Below are positions 19,925 through 27,701 of a stretch of DNA of 64,000 bases, in pieces. The notes under the pieces were generated by a model, which searched no databases, was not told the DNA's origin, and saw only the letters and a list, made by a program, of their open reading frames with translations. A program made the position numbers and the translations under genes. Numbering within the stretch: position 1 is the first letter of the stretch; the number at the start of each line of letters is the position of its first letter. The stretch lies in assembly GCA_900551245.1 (NCBI GenBank), contig URVC01000006.1:48738-112737 (forward strand). Direction: 5' to 3'. The stretch comes from an uncultured bacterium (lineage in GTDB: Bacteria > Verrucomicrobiota > Lentisphaeria > Victivallales > Victivallaceae).

Positions 19925-20238
19925 CGTGCGGCGTCCTTTTCTTTCATCATGATGCAGGCGGCGTCATCGCGGTGGAGCGCCATGCTGGTATCCATCACCC
20001 GGATGCGGAGCAGACCGCCGAAGGGAGCGTGAGCCTCCATCAGCAGCTCCACGCCGGGAATCAGGCCGACGTCGGCGAACTTCCTTCGCCCGCGCCACTC
20101 CGGCAGCACGCGTAGAATGGTGGCGGTGGTTCCGACCGGCAGATCCGCCAGGGTCATCGGCCGCGTACCGGTGCGGTACTCCCGAAGCTTCCCCGGGGCG
20201 GAACCGCATCCGCAGGAACACTTCTTCGATTCAGACAT
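19921..20238 (-). CDS. feoA: FeoA protein with Cys-rich N-terminus
   Basis: 105 residues. Residues about 28-100 form the SH3-like FeoA domain (MTLADLPVGTTATI, DVGLIPGVELLM). FeoA assists FeoB. The first 16 residues add a Cys cluster, CSCGCG (about residues 8-13), that most FeoA proteins lack and that could bind metal. ACAGGAGAG precedes the ATG. The gene lies three bases after the regulator's stop and overlaps feoB by four bases. Confidence 0.9.
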   Translation of the reverse strand: MSESKKCSCGCGSAPGKLREYRTGTRPMTLADLPVGTTATILRVLPEWRGRRKFADVGLIPGVELLMEAHAPFGGLLRIRVMDTSMALHRDDAACIMMKEKDAAR

Positions 20239-20241
20239 GTT

Positions 20242-20724
20242 TCACTCTCCTGTTTCGGAATTGACAATCATTTTATCCGGAACGGATTGCGTTCCGGCAA
20301 GCGTCTCGTGCAGATGATGGCGCAGCGCCGCACAATCCGGCCGGGACTCAATCGCCAGGGTCAGAGTCCGGACGGCCTGAACCGCCCGCTCATCCACTTC
20401 ATGTTCGATCCGGCAGGCCAGCCGGTTGGCCGCCCCGGGCGGCAGCAGCAGAATGTGCTGAAAAAAATGGCGCAGGATCCCGTGTTTTTTCAACACATCC
20501 TCCGCCAGGCGCCGCCCCAATGGCGTCAGCAGTACCGGCATGTTCGGCTCGTAATCCAGACAGCCGCGGGCGGCAAGCTGTTTCAGCGCACTGGTCACCG
20601 ACGGCATTTTCACATTGAGCCGCCGGGCGACATCCCGCGCATGGGCATGGCCATGCTCCTCGATCAAAAGGGCGATGGTCTCAAGATAATCCTCCATGTG
20701 CGAGCTCATCGGTTCGTTCGACAT
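20242..20724 (-). CDS. DtxR/MntR-family metal-dependent regulator
   Basis: 160 residues. Winged helix at about 9-72 (MEDYLETIALLIEEHGHAHA, RLNVKMPSVTSALKQLA) and a helical metal-binding/dimer domain with HGILRHFFQHILL and IEHEVDE, which carry the His and Glu ligands; no C-terminal SH3 domain. It should sense Fe2+ or Mn2+ and repress iron uptake. It is first in the operon with feoA and feoB, and two palindromes of the form AATTAG-N6-CTAATT lie around its promoter, so it is likely autoregulated. Iron rather than manganese is inferred from the FeoAB neighbours. Confidence 0.92.
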   Translation of the reverse strand: MSNEPMSSHMEDYLETIALLIEEHGHAHARDVARRLNVKMPSVTSALKQLAARGCLDYEPNMPVLLTPLGRRLAEDVLKKHGILRHFFQHILLLPPGAANRLACRIEHEVDERAVQAVRTLTLAIESRPDCAALRHHLHETLAGTQSVPDKMIVNSETGE

Positions 20725-20737
20725 GATTTCTCCCTTA

Positions 20738-20759
20738 AAAATTAGAATAAGCTAATTTT
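20738..20759. promoter_or_regulatory. operator 1 of the feo operon
   Basis: A perfect 8-bp inverted repeat with a 6-base spacer: AAAATTAG (20738-20745) and CTAATTTT (20752-20759). It lies in the 5' leader, 14 bases before the regulator ATG. Confidence 0.75.
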
Positions 20760-20799
20760 GTACTCAAAAAAAATTCCGCCATCGCAGATTGACAAAACT

Positions 20800-20827
20800 A
20801 ATATAGCCGCAAAACGGAAATTTTCAA
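20800..20827 (-). promoter_or_regulatory. promoter of the feo operon
   Basis: Minus strand TTGAAA (20827-20822), 16 bases, TATATT (20805-20800). The -35 touches operator 2 and the leader carries operator 1. Confidence 0.7.
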
Positions 20828-20843
20828 TTAGCTAAATCTAATA
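20826..20843. promoter_or_regulatory. operator 2 of the feo operon
   Basis: AATTAG (20826-20831), 6 bases, CTAATA (20838-20843): the same arms and spacing as operator 1, with one mismatch at the outer base. It overlaps the -35 element and the tail of the pseudogene next to it. Confidence 0.65.
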
Positions 20844-22002
20844 TTGTGGCTTTTTCTTCTTTCTCTGTCAAACTCCAGTTCTCCGGAATATTCCGGGATG
20901 GATAGGAGGGCCGCCCCCATTGCCGTCAGAGGTTCCGGTAGGAATTGAGCGAGCCGGGCCCTCTTTCTGCGAAGGAAAGACTCCGGCAATCCGTTTCCAT
21001 CGCAGAATGCAGAAACCGCCCCGCTCACGGCTCCAGTGCTCCAGACTCCACATCTGCCTTGCCGGATTGACAATCCATTCGTAATAGTGGGGACGCCGGC
21101 AATCCGGACGCATGAACAACTCCAGAGAATCGGCTTCATGCATTTTTCGCCCGGAATTCCTCGCCGCACCGTTGAAAGAGATGATCTCAGAATCGCAAAA
21201 ATATCCTGCTGCATAAAATCTGTCATCATACCAGCCGACGAGCCAGAACGAGCCATTCTCCGCCACCTTTTGCATGGAATCCAACGGATACTCTCCGGAG
21301 AAGCGAAAGGCCGCCGCGACTTCATCTGCGGAGAGAACGCCGTCGATGACAGGCGCCTTTTTCAAGCGCGGCACCTCCAGGGTACGGCGAGGTTCCCGCC
21401 AGTGAAGGCCGCGTTGAATTCTGGCGTGATATTCGGCCAGAACTTTGATCGCAGCCGCTTCATCCCCGGGAACCTTTCCCCGCAACACCTCCTGTTCACG
21501 CCGGCACTGCCAGAGCCAGTTGCCGGCAAATTCGGCCGGAGTTCCCCGGCATCTGCGCCACCAGAACTCCGTATCGAGCATCTGCCGCGCCGCACATTCT
21601 TCACGGGTCACACCGAGCAGATCATGATAGCGGAAGGGAAGAATGTAGTAGCGCATGGCGTGAATTCCCGCGGGAGAGAGCGCGCTGCCCCTCCAGCTGG
21701 TTTCCGTCAGCCACGGCGCAGACAATGGATTGGGTTTGTGCTCCAATGGCTTTTGCGGCGGGAGCCGACGGCCGACTCCCAGTACCGGTCATGCATGTGA
21801 AGCCACGGGCTGGATGCACCTTCCAGCGACTGGTAACAAGATTGCTGCATCTCAAGCACCCGCAGATGGCGATCGTGATTCGGCCAGCGATGCACCCGCC
21901 CTTCTTCCCATCGATAGTCGGCAGGGAAGAGCGACGATAGGAACGATGAGGTGCTCCGGTCTCCTGCATGCGCCCCCCATACCAGGAGATCAGCTTCTGC
22001 AC
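20828..22002 (-). pseudogene. frameshifted remnant of a carbohydrate-active protein with a CBM9-like domain
   Basis: Three abutting frames together read as one protein end. The first (about 21930-21750) has RWEEGRVHRWPNHDRHLR and SSPWLHMHDRYWESAVGSRR. The second (about 21740-21020) continues with WLTETSWRGSALSPAGIH and EFAGNWLWQCRREQEVL, then a CBM9/DOMON-like domain (APVIDGVLSADEV, FWLVGWYDDRFYAAGY, ADSLELFMRPD, YYEWIVNP). The third (about 20900-20830) has the common CBM9-type end LLSIPEYSGELEF. At least two frameshifts are needed, and no catalytic domain or start is present upstream before the neighbouring GH36-like gene ends at 22018. It is a decayed 3' piece of a larger gene. Assembly error is the alternative. 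Confidence 0.65.
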
Positions 22003-22017
22003 CTGCGGATGAAAGCC

Positions 22018-24027
22018 TCACGCTTCGAGCTGGAAAAGCGCGAAGCGCGGGAACTCCGGCAACCGCAGTGAAACACCGCCCGGAACCGGTTCGGCGCTCC
22101 CCTCCCCCGCGGCCAGACGCCAGTGCCGCTCCTCCGCTTCGGGGAAGTGCGTGAGAGCGAATTTCCCCGCCTCCGGCGCCCCCAGCTCCCGGAAGGCGAT
22201 CAGCCAGCCGCCGGTGGAAACCAGTCCGGTCAGCGCCTTCCCGTCCGGCGCCGCGCCGACCGGATAGATTTCGCCGCCCAGAATCGTGTCGCGGTGGCGC
22301 CGCCACAGCTCCAGTAGCGGACGAATCCGGCCGCAAATCTCCTCCGGCACCGTCGACGGCGCAAACCAGAGCAGTGGATTGGCGAAGAACGCAATCGCCA
22401 CCCAGTATTCGACCGGATAGAGGTCCGGCTGCGGCATGCCTTTCTTTTCGTAGAAGGAGCGGCGGATGTCCGACGGGCTCGGAATCTCCACCTGCAGCAG
22501 CTGCGGACGCATCACCCGCGCCAGCTGCCAGAGGCTCCGCAGCGTCTTCTCCGGATGGTACCCCAGCCCCCACTCGTGGCAGACGTAGCGGTTCTCGAGG
22601 AAAATGTTGCCGTACTCCACCATCCGGAAGTATCCGGGCCGCTGCCCGGCGGTGGTGTCAAGGTTGAAGTAGACCCGCCCGCCGGTCGCCTCGCGCACCG
22701 AACGAAGCAGTGCCTCCAGATTGCGCTCCGCCTCGCAGGTGCGGATCTTCACGCCGTCGATCTTGAAGAAGCGGAAGTTCCACCTCCGATGGAAGTCGAG
22801 CAGAAATTCCCGGAACTCCTCCCAGTCGCGGAACTCCACGTTGCTCGACGGCGCACACCAGAGCGCCAGCTCCACTCCGGACTGCTCCGCCACCGGCAGA
22901 AGACCGGCAAAGGTGCCGTGCAGCCGCTCTTCGGAGATCTTCCAGAACGCCGGGGTCAGATGCTCGTTGACGTTGATCAGCCGCCCCAGCCCCTCCCCCT
23001 GCTGCCAGGTGTCGTCGATCTGGTAGCATTCGGCTCCGCAGACGGCGGCGGCGGCGATTTCACAGCGCAGAAACTCCTCGCCGACCAGCTCGCGGAACCG
23101 GCCGCACCCCCACGGGTTGACCATCGCCACATGGGTTTCCGGCGCAGTCGGGAACCGCCCCCGCAGGTAGGCTTTGAGGCGGCAGTCGCGCTCGACTTCG
23201 TCGGCGGCAAGGATCGTCACACTGCGGCCGGATTCGATCTCCACGCCGGGTGACAGCTCCCACGGCGCCGCATTCCACACGCAGGAGCGGAGCCGCCGGT
23301 CACGCACCTCGAAATCGAACTCCGCCCAGTCGCGCCGCTCACTGCTCGGTGAGCTCTCCTGCAGAACCAGCACGCCGGCTCCCGCTCCATTGCGGCACCA
23401 AAGCAGATTGCCGCGGAAGAACTCCTCGCCGGGCAACGCCGGGTGATCGAGCAGAAGATCGTCGTGAACATCGGTCCGGGCAACCGGTTCCAGCGAACGC
23501 TCCGGCGCGAAGCCGGGCGCGAGCCGGAATCCATCCACCGCGCCGGAACGCTGTTCCACCGGCAGAAAATCGTTGGCGGCACGCATCTCATCGCGGTACG
23601 ACCAGTAGAGGTTCGGCATCACCCGGCTCAGAATCGCGGCCCGCACACCGACCGCCGGAACTCCCGGATAGAGAAAGTAGGTCAGCCGGAACCGCACCTG
23701 CTGAACCGGTTCGAAGAGCGTCACCTCCGCCTCCAGATGGCCCGCCTCCGCCCAGCCTGCCGGAACACACTTCGCCGTAACCTCTTGCCGCTGAAAGACG
23801 ATGTCGTACGCTCCGGGCGGCGTGATTCCGGCGAACGAGAGGTCGCTGCCCGGCTCCTCCGGGTCGGCGAATTCCAGATCAAGGTCGGTCCGCCGGAATG
23901 AAACCGTTTCCGGACAGCCTTTGAAAAAATCGACGGTTCGTGAAACAAGAGAATTCTCCAGCACCAGTCTGCGGCCGTCGAACCGGATGACGGCATCCAT
24001 AAGTTCGGCAAGGATTTTCTCCGACAT
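22018..24027 (-). CDS. GH36-like alpha-galactosidase (melibiase fold)
   Basis: 669 residues. An N-terminal beta-sandwich (about 1-270) precedes a TIM barrel with AECYQIDDTWQQGEG, ELALWCAPSSNVEF and FRFFKIDGVKI, whose Asp fits the family nucleophile position; a short C-terminal beta domain ends the protein. No signal peptide is seen, so it likely acts on imported oligosaccharides. The start is ambiguous: ATG 24057 lies only about 5 bases after the predicted transcription start, while ATG 24027 has AAGGAG 6 bases upstream, so I chose 24027. The frame is open further upstream but that part is antisense to the divergent lipoprotein gene. Specificity for alpha-galactosides is inferred. Confidence 0.75.
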   Translation of the reverse strand: MSEKILAELMDAVIRFDGRRLVLENSLVSRTVDFFKGCPETVSFRRTDLDLEFADPEEPGSDLSFAGITPPGAYDIVFQRQEVTAKCVPAGWAEAGHLEAEVTLFEPVQQVRFRLTYFLYPGVPAVGVRAAILSRVMPNLYWSYRDEMRAANDFLPVEQRSGAVDGFRLAPGFAPERSLEPVARTDVHDDLLLDHPALPGEEFFRGNLLWCRNGAGAGVLVLQESSPSSERRDWAEFDFEVRDRRLRSCVWNAAPWELSPGVEIESGRSVTILAADEVERDCRLKAYLRGRFPTAPETHVAMVNPWGCGRFRELVGEEFLRCEIAAAAVCGAECYQIDDTWQQGEGLGRLINVNEHLTPAFWKISEERLHGTFAGLLPVAEQSGVELALWCAPSSNVEFRDWEEFREFLLDFHRRWNFRFFKIDGVKIRTCEAERNLEALLRSVREATGGRVYFNLDTTAGQRPGYFRMVEYGNIFLENRYVCHEWGLGYHPEKTLRSLWQLARVMRPQLLQVEIPSPSDIRRSFYEKKGMPQPDLYPVEYWVAIAFFANPLLWFAPSTVPEEICGRIRPLLELWRRHRDTILGGEIYPVGAAPDGKALTGLVSTGGWLIAFRELGAPEAGKFALTHFPEAEERHWRLAAGEGSAEPVPGGVSLRLPEFPRFALFQLEA

Positions 24028-24068
24028 CATCTGCTCCTTTTTCGGTGAATCAAACATGAATTTCTCCC

Positions 24069-24097
24069 AATATACACGCCGCCCGGAGCGATTGCAA
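24069..24097 (-). promoter_or_regulatory. promoter of GH36-like gene
   Basis: Minus strand TTGCAA (24097-24092), 17 bases, TATATT (24074-24069). It lies back to back with the promoter of the META lipoprotein. Confidence 0.7.
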
Positions 24098-24112
24098 GAG
24101 TCCGGCGGAGAT

Positions 24113-24140
24113 TTGACTTTTCCCGCCCGGCGTGTATGGT
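24113..24140 (+). promoter_or_regulatory. promoter of META-domain lipoprotein gene
   Basis: TTGACT (24113-24118), 16 bases, TATGGT (24135-24140), 28 bases before the ATG. Confidence 0.65.
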
Positions 24141-24168
24141 AAAAGGCAAACAAACGAAAGGATACATC

Positions 24169-24651
24169 ATGAAGAAATCGATTCTTTTTCATTCGGCGGC
24201 GGCCGCCGCATTCGCCGCATTTCTGCTTCTCCCCGGCTGCGGAACCGGCGGTGACGCCCCGGAGTATCCCCTGAACAACACCAGCTGGGTGCTCGATCTC
24301 TACACACTGCCGGAACCACCGGACCCCGCCTCGCGCCCGCTGCGGCCGATCACACTGCTGATCAACGAAGAGAACCGTACCTCCGGCAATGCGGGAGTCA
24401 ACCGCTACACCGGCAGCGCCACCATCGATCTTGATGCAGGCAAAGTGCAGTTCGGCCCGCAGGCGACCACCCGCATGGCCGGTCCCGGCTTGAAGAGCGA
24501 ACGCACCTATCTGGATGCGCTCGCCGCCGCCAGATCCTTCCGCATCGACGGCAGAATTCTCACGCTGTTCGGCGAGGACGGTACGCCGCTGGCGAAATTC
24601 ATCGCGCACACCCCCGACGCGCCCCGCAATCCGCCCTCTTCGCAGAAGTGA
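24169..24651 (+). CDS. META/HslJ-like lipoprotein
   Basis: 160 residues. The signal peptide ends in lipobox LLPGC (Cys24). The mature protein is one META domain: NNTSWVLDLY at the start, SGNAGVNRYTGSATID in the middle and LTLFGEDGTPLAKF at the end, as in HslJ and related heat-shock or stress lipoproteins. It probably sits in the outer membrane. AAAGGA precedes the ATG at 24169. The following P-loop gene begins with a GTG that overlaps its stop. Function within the family is poorly defined. Confidence 0.8.
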   Translation: MKKSILFHSAAAAAFAAFLLLPGCGTGGDAPEYPLNNTSWVLDLYTLPEPPDPASRPLRPITLLINEENRTSGNAGVNRYTGSATIDLDAGKVQFGPQATTRMAGPGLKSERTYLDALAAARSFRIDGRILTLFGEDGTPLAKFIAHTPDAPRNPPSSQK

Positions 24652-25163
24652 GACGGATTCTGATCGTCGGCTGCTGCGGCGCCGGAAAAACCACCCTTGC
24701 GAACGAGCTGTCAAAGCGGCTCAATCTGCCGGTCGTCCACCTCGACCGGCTCTGGTGGAATCCCGGCTGGATCGAATCCACTCCGGAGAAGTTCGACGCC
24801 CGGCTTGCCGCGGAACTCCTCCGCGAATGCTGGATCATCGACGGGAACTACAAGCGCACCCTCGCCGAGCGGCTGAGGTACGCCGACACCGTTCTCCTCC
24901 TCGCCTATTCGCGCACCCGGTGCCTGTGGCAGATCTTCCGGCGGCTCCGTGAATTCCACGGGCGAACCCGCCCGGACCTCGCCGACGGCTGTCCGGAACG
25001 GATCGACGGGGAGTTCCTCCGCTTCGTCTGGAACTTCAACCGCCGTGTCCTGCCGGAAGTCCGGCAGATTCTCGCACAGCGCCCCGCCGGATGCACGCTC
25101 CGCGAATTCCATACTCCGGCGGAGACGGAACGTTTTCTCTCCTCCCTGCCCCCGGCACGCTGA
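24648..25163 (+). CDS. small P-loop kinase (FlaR/topology-modulation-like)
   Basis: 171 residues. It has Walker A GCCGAGKTT (about 8-16), then LPVVHLDRLWWNPGW and WIIDGNYKRTLAERL, the pattern of adenylate-kinase-like proteins annotated as FlaR or topology modulation protein. It likely phosphorylates a small molecule in the cytoplasm, but the substrate is not known for this family. The start is a GTG overlapping the previous stop by four bases, so translation is coupled to the META lipoprotein gene. Confidence 0.8.
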   Translation: MRRILIVGCCGAGKTTLANELSKRLNLPVVHLDRLWWNPGWIESTPEKFDARLAAELLRECWIIDGNYKRTLAERLRYADTVLLLAYSRTRCLWQIFRRLREFHGRTRPDLADGCPERIDGEFLRFVWNFNRRVLPEVRQILAQRPAGCTLREFHTPAETERFLSSLPPAR

Positions 25164-25173
25164 AACCGGAATA

Positions 25174-25225
25174 CAAAAAGCCCGCCGGAAGGCGGAATCC
25201 GAAGAGTTCCACCACTCCGGCGGGC
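25174..25225 (-). terminator. terminator of secDF-symporter transcript
   Basis: On the minus strand GCCCGCCGG (25225-25217) pairs with CCGGCGGGC (25188-25180), then CTTTTTG. It lies just past the stop at 25233; the converging P-loop gene ends at 25163. Confidence 0.75.
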
Positions 25226-25232
25226 GGGAGGG

Positions 25233-27701
25233 TCAGCGGTTTTTCTTCAACCCGATGTCGAAGTTGAGCAGCAGCGCAGTGCGCGCCGCGATGTTGTCCA
25301 GCCGGTCGGTCACCTGCCGGAGCACGCCGACCAGCGCGATGAAGATCACTCCGGTCTCGGCGGTGCAGTCCCCCTTGCTCAGATGCTCGAGATGGGAATC
25401 CTCGAGCTTCGCCGCCTGCCGCCGGATCTCCTCGGCGCGATGGCGGGCGGAGTCGGCCCGTTCCGGAGAAATCTCATCCAGAGCAGCAAGCACATCCTGC
25501 GCCATCGCCTCGATCGATGCGAAAAACTGCCGCAGCTCCTTCTCCGGTTTGCGCCCGAACTTCTCATGGAACCCGGCCAGCCGGTCCGCCTGATTGATGA
25601 CACCCGACGCATAATCGGCGAGCCGCTCCGCATCGTTGGTGCAGTGGAGCAGTACCGGCAGCGCCTGCGCCTCCTGCGAGGAAAGCGTGTGCTGCATCAA
25701 CGCGGTCAAGTAAGCGGTGATCTCCTCCTGCATCTTGTCTACCTTGTGTTCCCGGCGCGTCCACTCCTCGCGGCGCGCGGTGTCGATCCGCCCCTCGAAG
25801 ATGCCGTCGGCCATGGTCTTTGAAACCAGATTCCACGCGCCGCGGGTCATCGTGCGGAGCTGGAAGAGCGCCTGCTGCAACGCCACCGGCGGATTTTCCA
25901 GCAGATAGGGATCCAGCTTGGTGTACTTCACCTTCTTCTTCCGGACCGGAATCAGCTTTTCGCAGAGGTGCGCCATCTGCGTCACGAAAGGCAGCAGAAT
26001 CAGCGCGGTCAGCACATTGAACAAGGTGTGCGCGTTGGCGATGTGGCGCGGCACATTCTGCGCCACCGCCGCGAAGGCGTCGCCCGGCGTGATCCAGTCA
26101 ACCAACTGGAAGAATGCCGGAATGCCGCTTTCCCCCAACGGAACGTAGAAGAAGATCACCATCACCGTCGTGCCGAAGACGTTGAACAGCGTGTGCGCCA
26201 GCGCCGCCTGCTTCGCCACCCGGTTCGCCGGAATCGCCGCCAGCTGTGCGGTCACCGTCGTACCGATGTTGGCGCCGAGCACCAGCGGCATCGCGGTGTA
26301 GAGGTTGATCAGCCCGCCCGCGCCGAGCGCGATGATGATGCCGGTCGAAGCCGAACTCGACTGAATGATCATCGTCACCACCAGCCCGATCAGGAGCGCC
26401 CCCAGCACCGCGCCGAACGGCATCACCCCGTCGACCGGCGTGCAGTCGAACCGTTCGAAGAGCCGGATGACCGACGGGAACGACCCGATCGAGGTGAGTT
26501 CTTCACTCATGATCGACATGCCGAAGAAGAGGAAGCCGAATCCGAGCACGGTTTCCCCGATGCCGCGGATGCCGCGCCAGGTGATGAAGTAGAGCAGCAG
26601 TCCGGCGATGATCGCAGGCATCGCCAGCGCCCCCACGTCGAAGGAGACGATCTGCGCGGTCACCGTCGTACCGATGTTGGTGCCGAAGATGATTCCGATC
26701 GCCTGCGAGAGGTTCAGCAACCCGGCGTTGATGAAGCCGATCACCATCACCGTACTCGCGCTGGAGGATTGAATCACCGCGGTCACACCCGCCCCGGCGA
26801 GCAGCGCCACCACCCGGTTGCGGGAGAAGAAGCGCAGAATGCTCTTCATCCGCTCGCCGGCGACCTTCTGCAGACCGTCGCTCATCATCTGCATGCCCCA
26901 GACGAAGATCGCCAGCCCGGCAAAGGCATTCAGCATCAGCATCCAGAAGTTCATGCCGAGCACTTCGACCGAAATGCCGCGCGAGAGCAGGCCGCCGTCA
27001 GTGTCGGCGGGTTTGACGTCGATCCGGTAGCTTCCGGTACCGCCGTTGAGCATCACGCCGGTACTGGCGACGCCGTTTTCATCGGTTTCCGCCACCGGCG
27101 AGGTCAGTTTTGCGGATTTTCCGCCCGCGGGCTGACTGACCAGATCGAAGAAGACCCGCCGCCCCGCCGCCGGACGGCCGTCGGTGCCGTAAAGCTGCAC
27201 GGAAACCGGTTCCGGAAGCATCGCGCCGGCGGCCCCCTCCTGCCGGTTCCCGCGGACGGAAACACCGGAGATGAAGCGGACCGTCACCGCGCGCTCCTCC
27301 GCGCCGACCGGGATGAGCCGAAGGTATTGATCCCCCACCTGCTTCCCCGCCCGGACCGGAATGCGGATGGTTCCGCCGGCGTCGCTCTCAAACTCGCTCT
27401 TCTCCAGAACCAGATCGGAATCCTGCTCCGGCACAGCGAGCAGTTTCACCCCCGCCGCCGGACGGCGGCTGCCGCTGCCGCCGAGCAGGCCGCGCTCCTG
27501 CGGCCCCTGCAGTTCGATCACCAGCGGTCCGGGGAACATCTCCCCGGGCCGTGCACAGCTCTCCGCGCCCCGCACGACATTGACCCGCTCCACCCGGACC
27601 GGGCTCTCGTCGCGACAGCCGGCGGAAAACACTCCCACGAGCGCGGCGGCGAAAAGAATTCCGGCCGCGCGCGTCCTCCAGCAGTTTCTGAAACGTCTCA
27701 T
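25233..27701 (-). CDS. Na+/phosphate symporter with extra exported N-terminal domains and PhoU-like tail
   Basis: 822 residues. The N-terminus is a signal-type helix with a lipobox-like FSAGC (Cys29), followed by about 215 residues that look like two exported beta-sandwich domains (VSVQLYGTDGRPAAGRRVFF and TDENGVASTGVMLNGGTG resemble invasin/Ig-like repeats). Then comes the NptA-type membrane part with the two QSSSAS motifs (about residues 311 and 445) typical of Na/Pi-II cotransporters, and a PhoU-like helical C-terminus (about 600-820). The exported extension is unusual. It begins immediately after secDF, so the two are co-transcribed. Phosphate as substrate is inferred. Confidence 0.88.
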   Translation of the reverse strand: MRRFRNCWRTRAAGILFAAALVGVFSAGCRDESPVRVERVNVVRGAESCARPGEMFPGPLVIELQGPQERGLLGGSGSRRPAAGVKLLAVPEQDSDLVLEKSEFESDAGGTIRIPVRAGKQVGDQYLRLIPVGAEERAVTVRFISGVSVRGNRQEGAAGAMLPEPVSVQLYGTDGRPAAGRRVFFDLVSQPAGGKSAKLTSPVAETDENGVASTGVMLNGGTGSYRIDVKPADTDGGLLSRGISVEVLGMNFWMLMLNAFAGLAIFVWGMQMMSDGLQKVAGERMKSILRFFSRNRVVALLAGAGVTAVIQSSSASTVMVIGFINAGLLNLSQAIGIIFGTNIGTTVTAQIVSFDVGALAMPAIIAGLLLYFITWRGIRGIGETVLGFGFLFFGMSIMSEELTSIGSFPSVIRLFERFDCTPVDGVMPFGAVLGALLIGLVVTMIIQSSSASTGIIIALGAGGLINLYTAMPLVLGANIGTTVTAQLAAIPANRVAKQAALAHTLFNVFGTTVMVIFFYVPLGESGIPAFFQLVDWITPGDAFAAVAQNVPRHIANAHTLFNVLTALILLPFVTQMAHLCEKLIPVRKKKVKYTKLDPYLLENPPVALQQALFQLRTMTRGAWNLVSKTMADGIFEGRIDTARREEWTRREHKVDKMQEEITAYLTALMQHTLSSQEAQALPVLLHCTNDAERLADYASGVINQADRLAGFHEKFGRKPEKELRQFFASIEAMAQDVLAALDEISPERADSARHRAEEIRRQAAKLEDSHLEHLSKGDCTAETGVIFIALVGVLRQVTDRLDNIAARTALLLNFDIGLKKNR

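Noticed and set aside
18167..20032. A 621-codon plus-strand frame opposite feoB and feoA
   Set aside because: Low-complexity His/Arg-rich translation with no domain; feoB and feoA explain the region.
22018..24714. A long N-terminal extension of the GH36-like gene up to 24714
   Set aside because: The added part is antisense to the META lipoprotein gene and lies upstream of the gene's own promoter.
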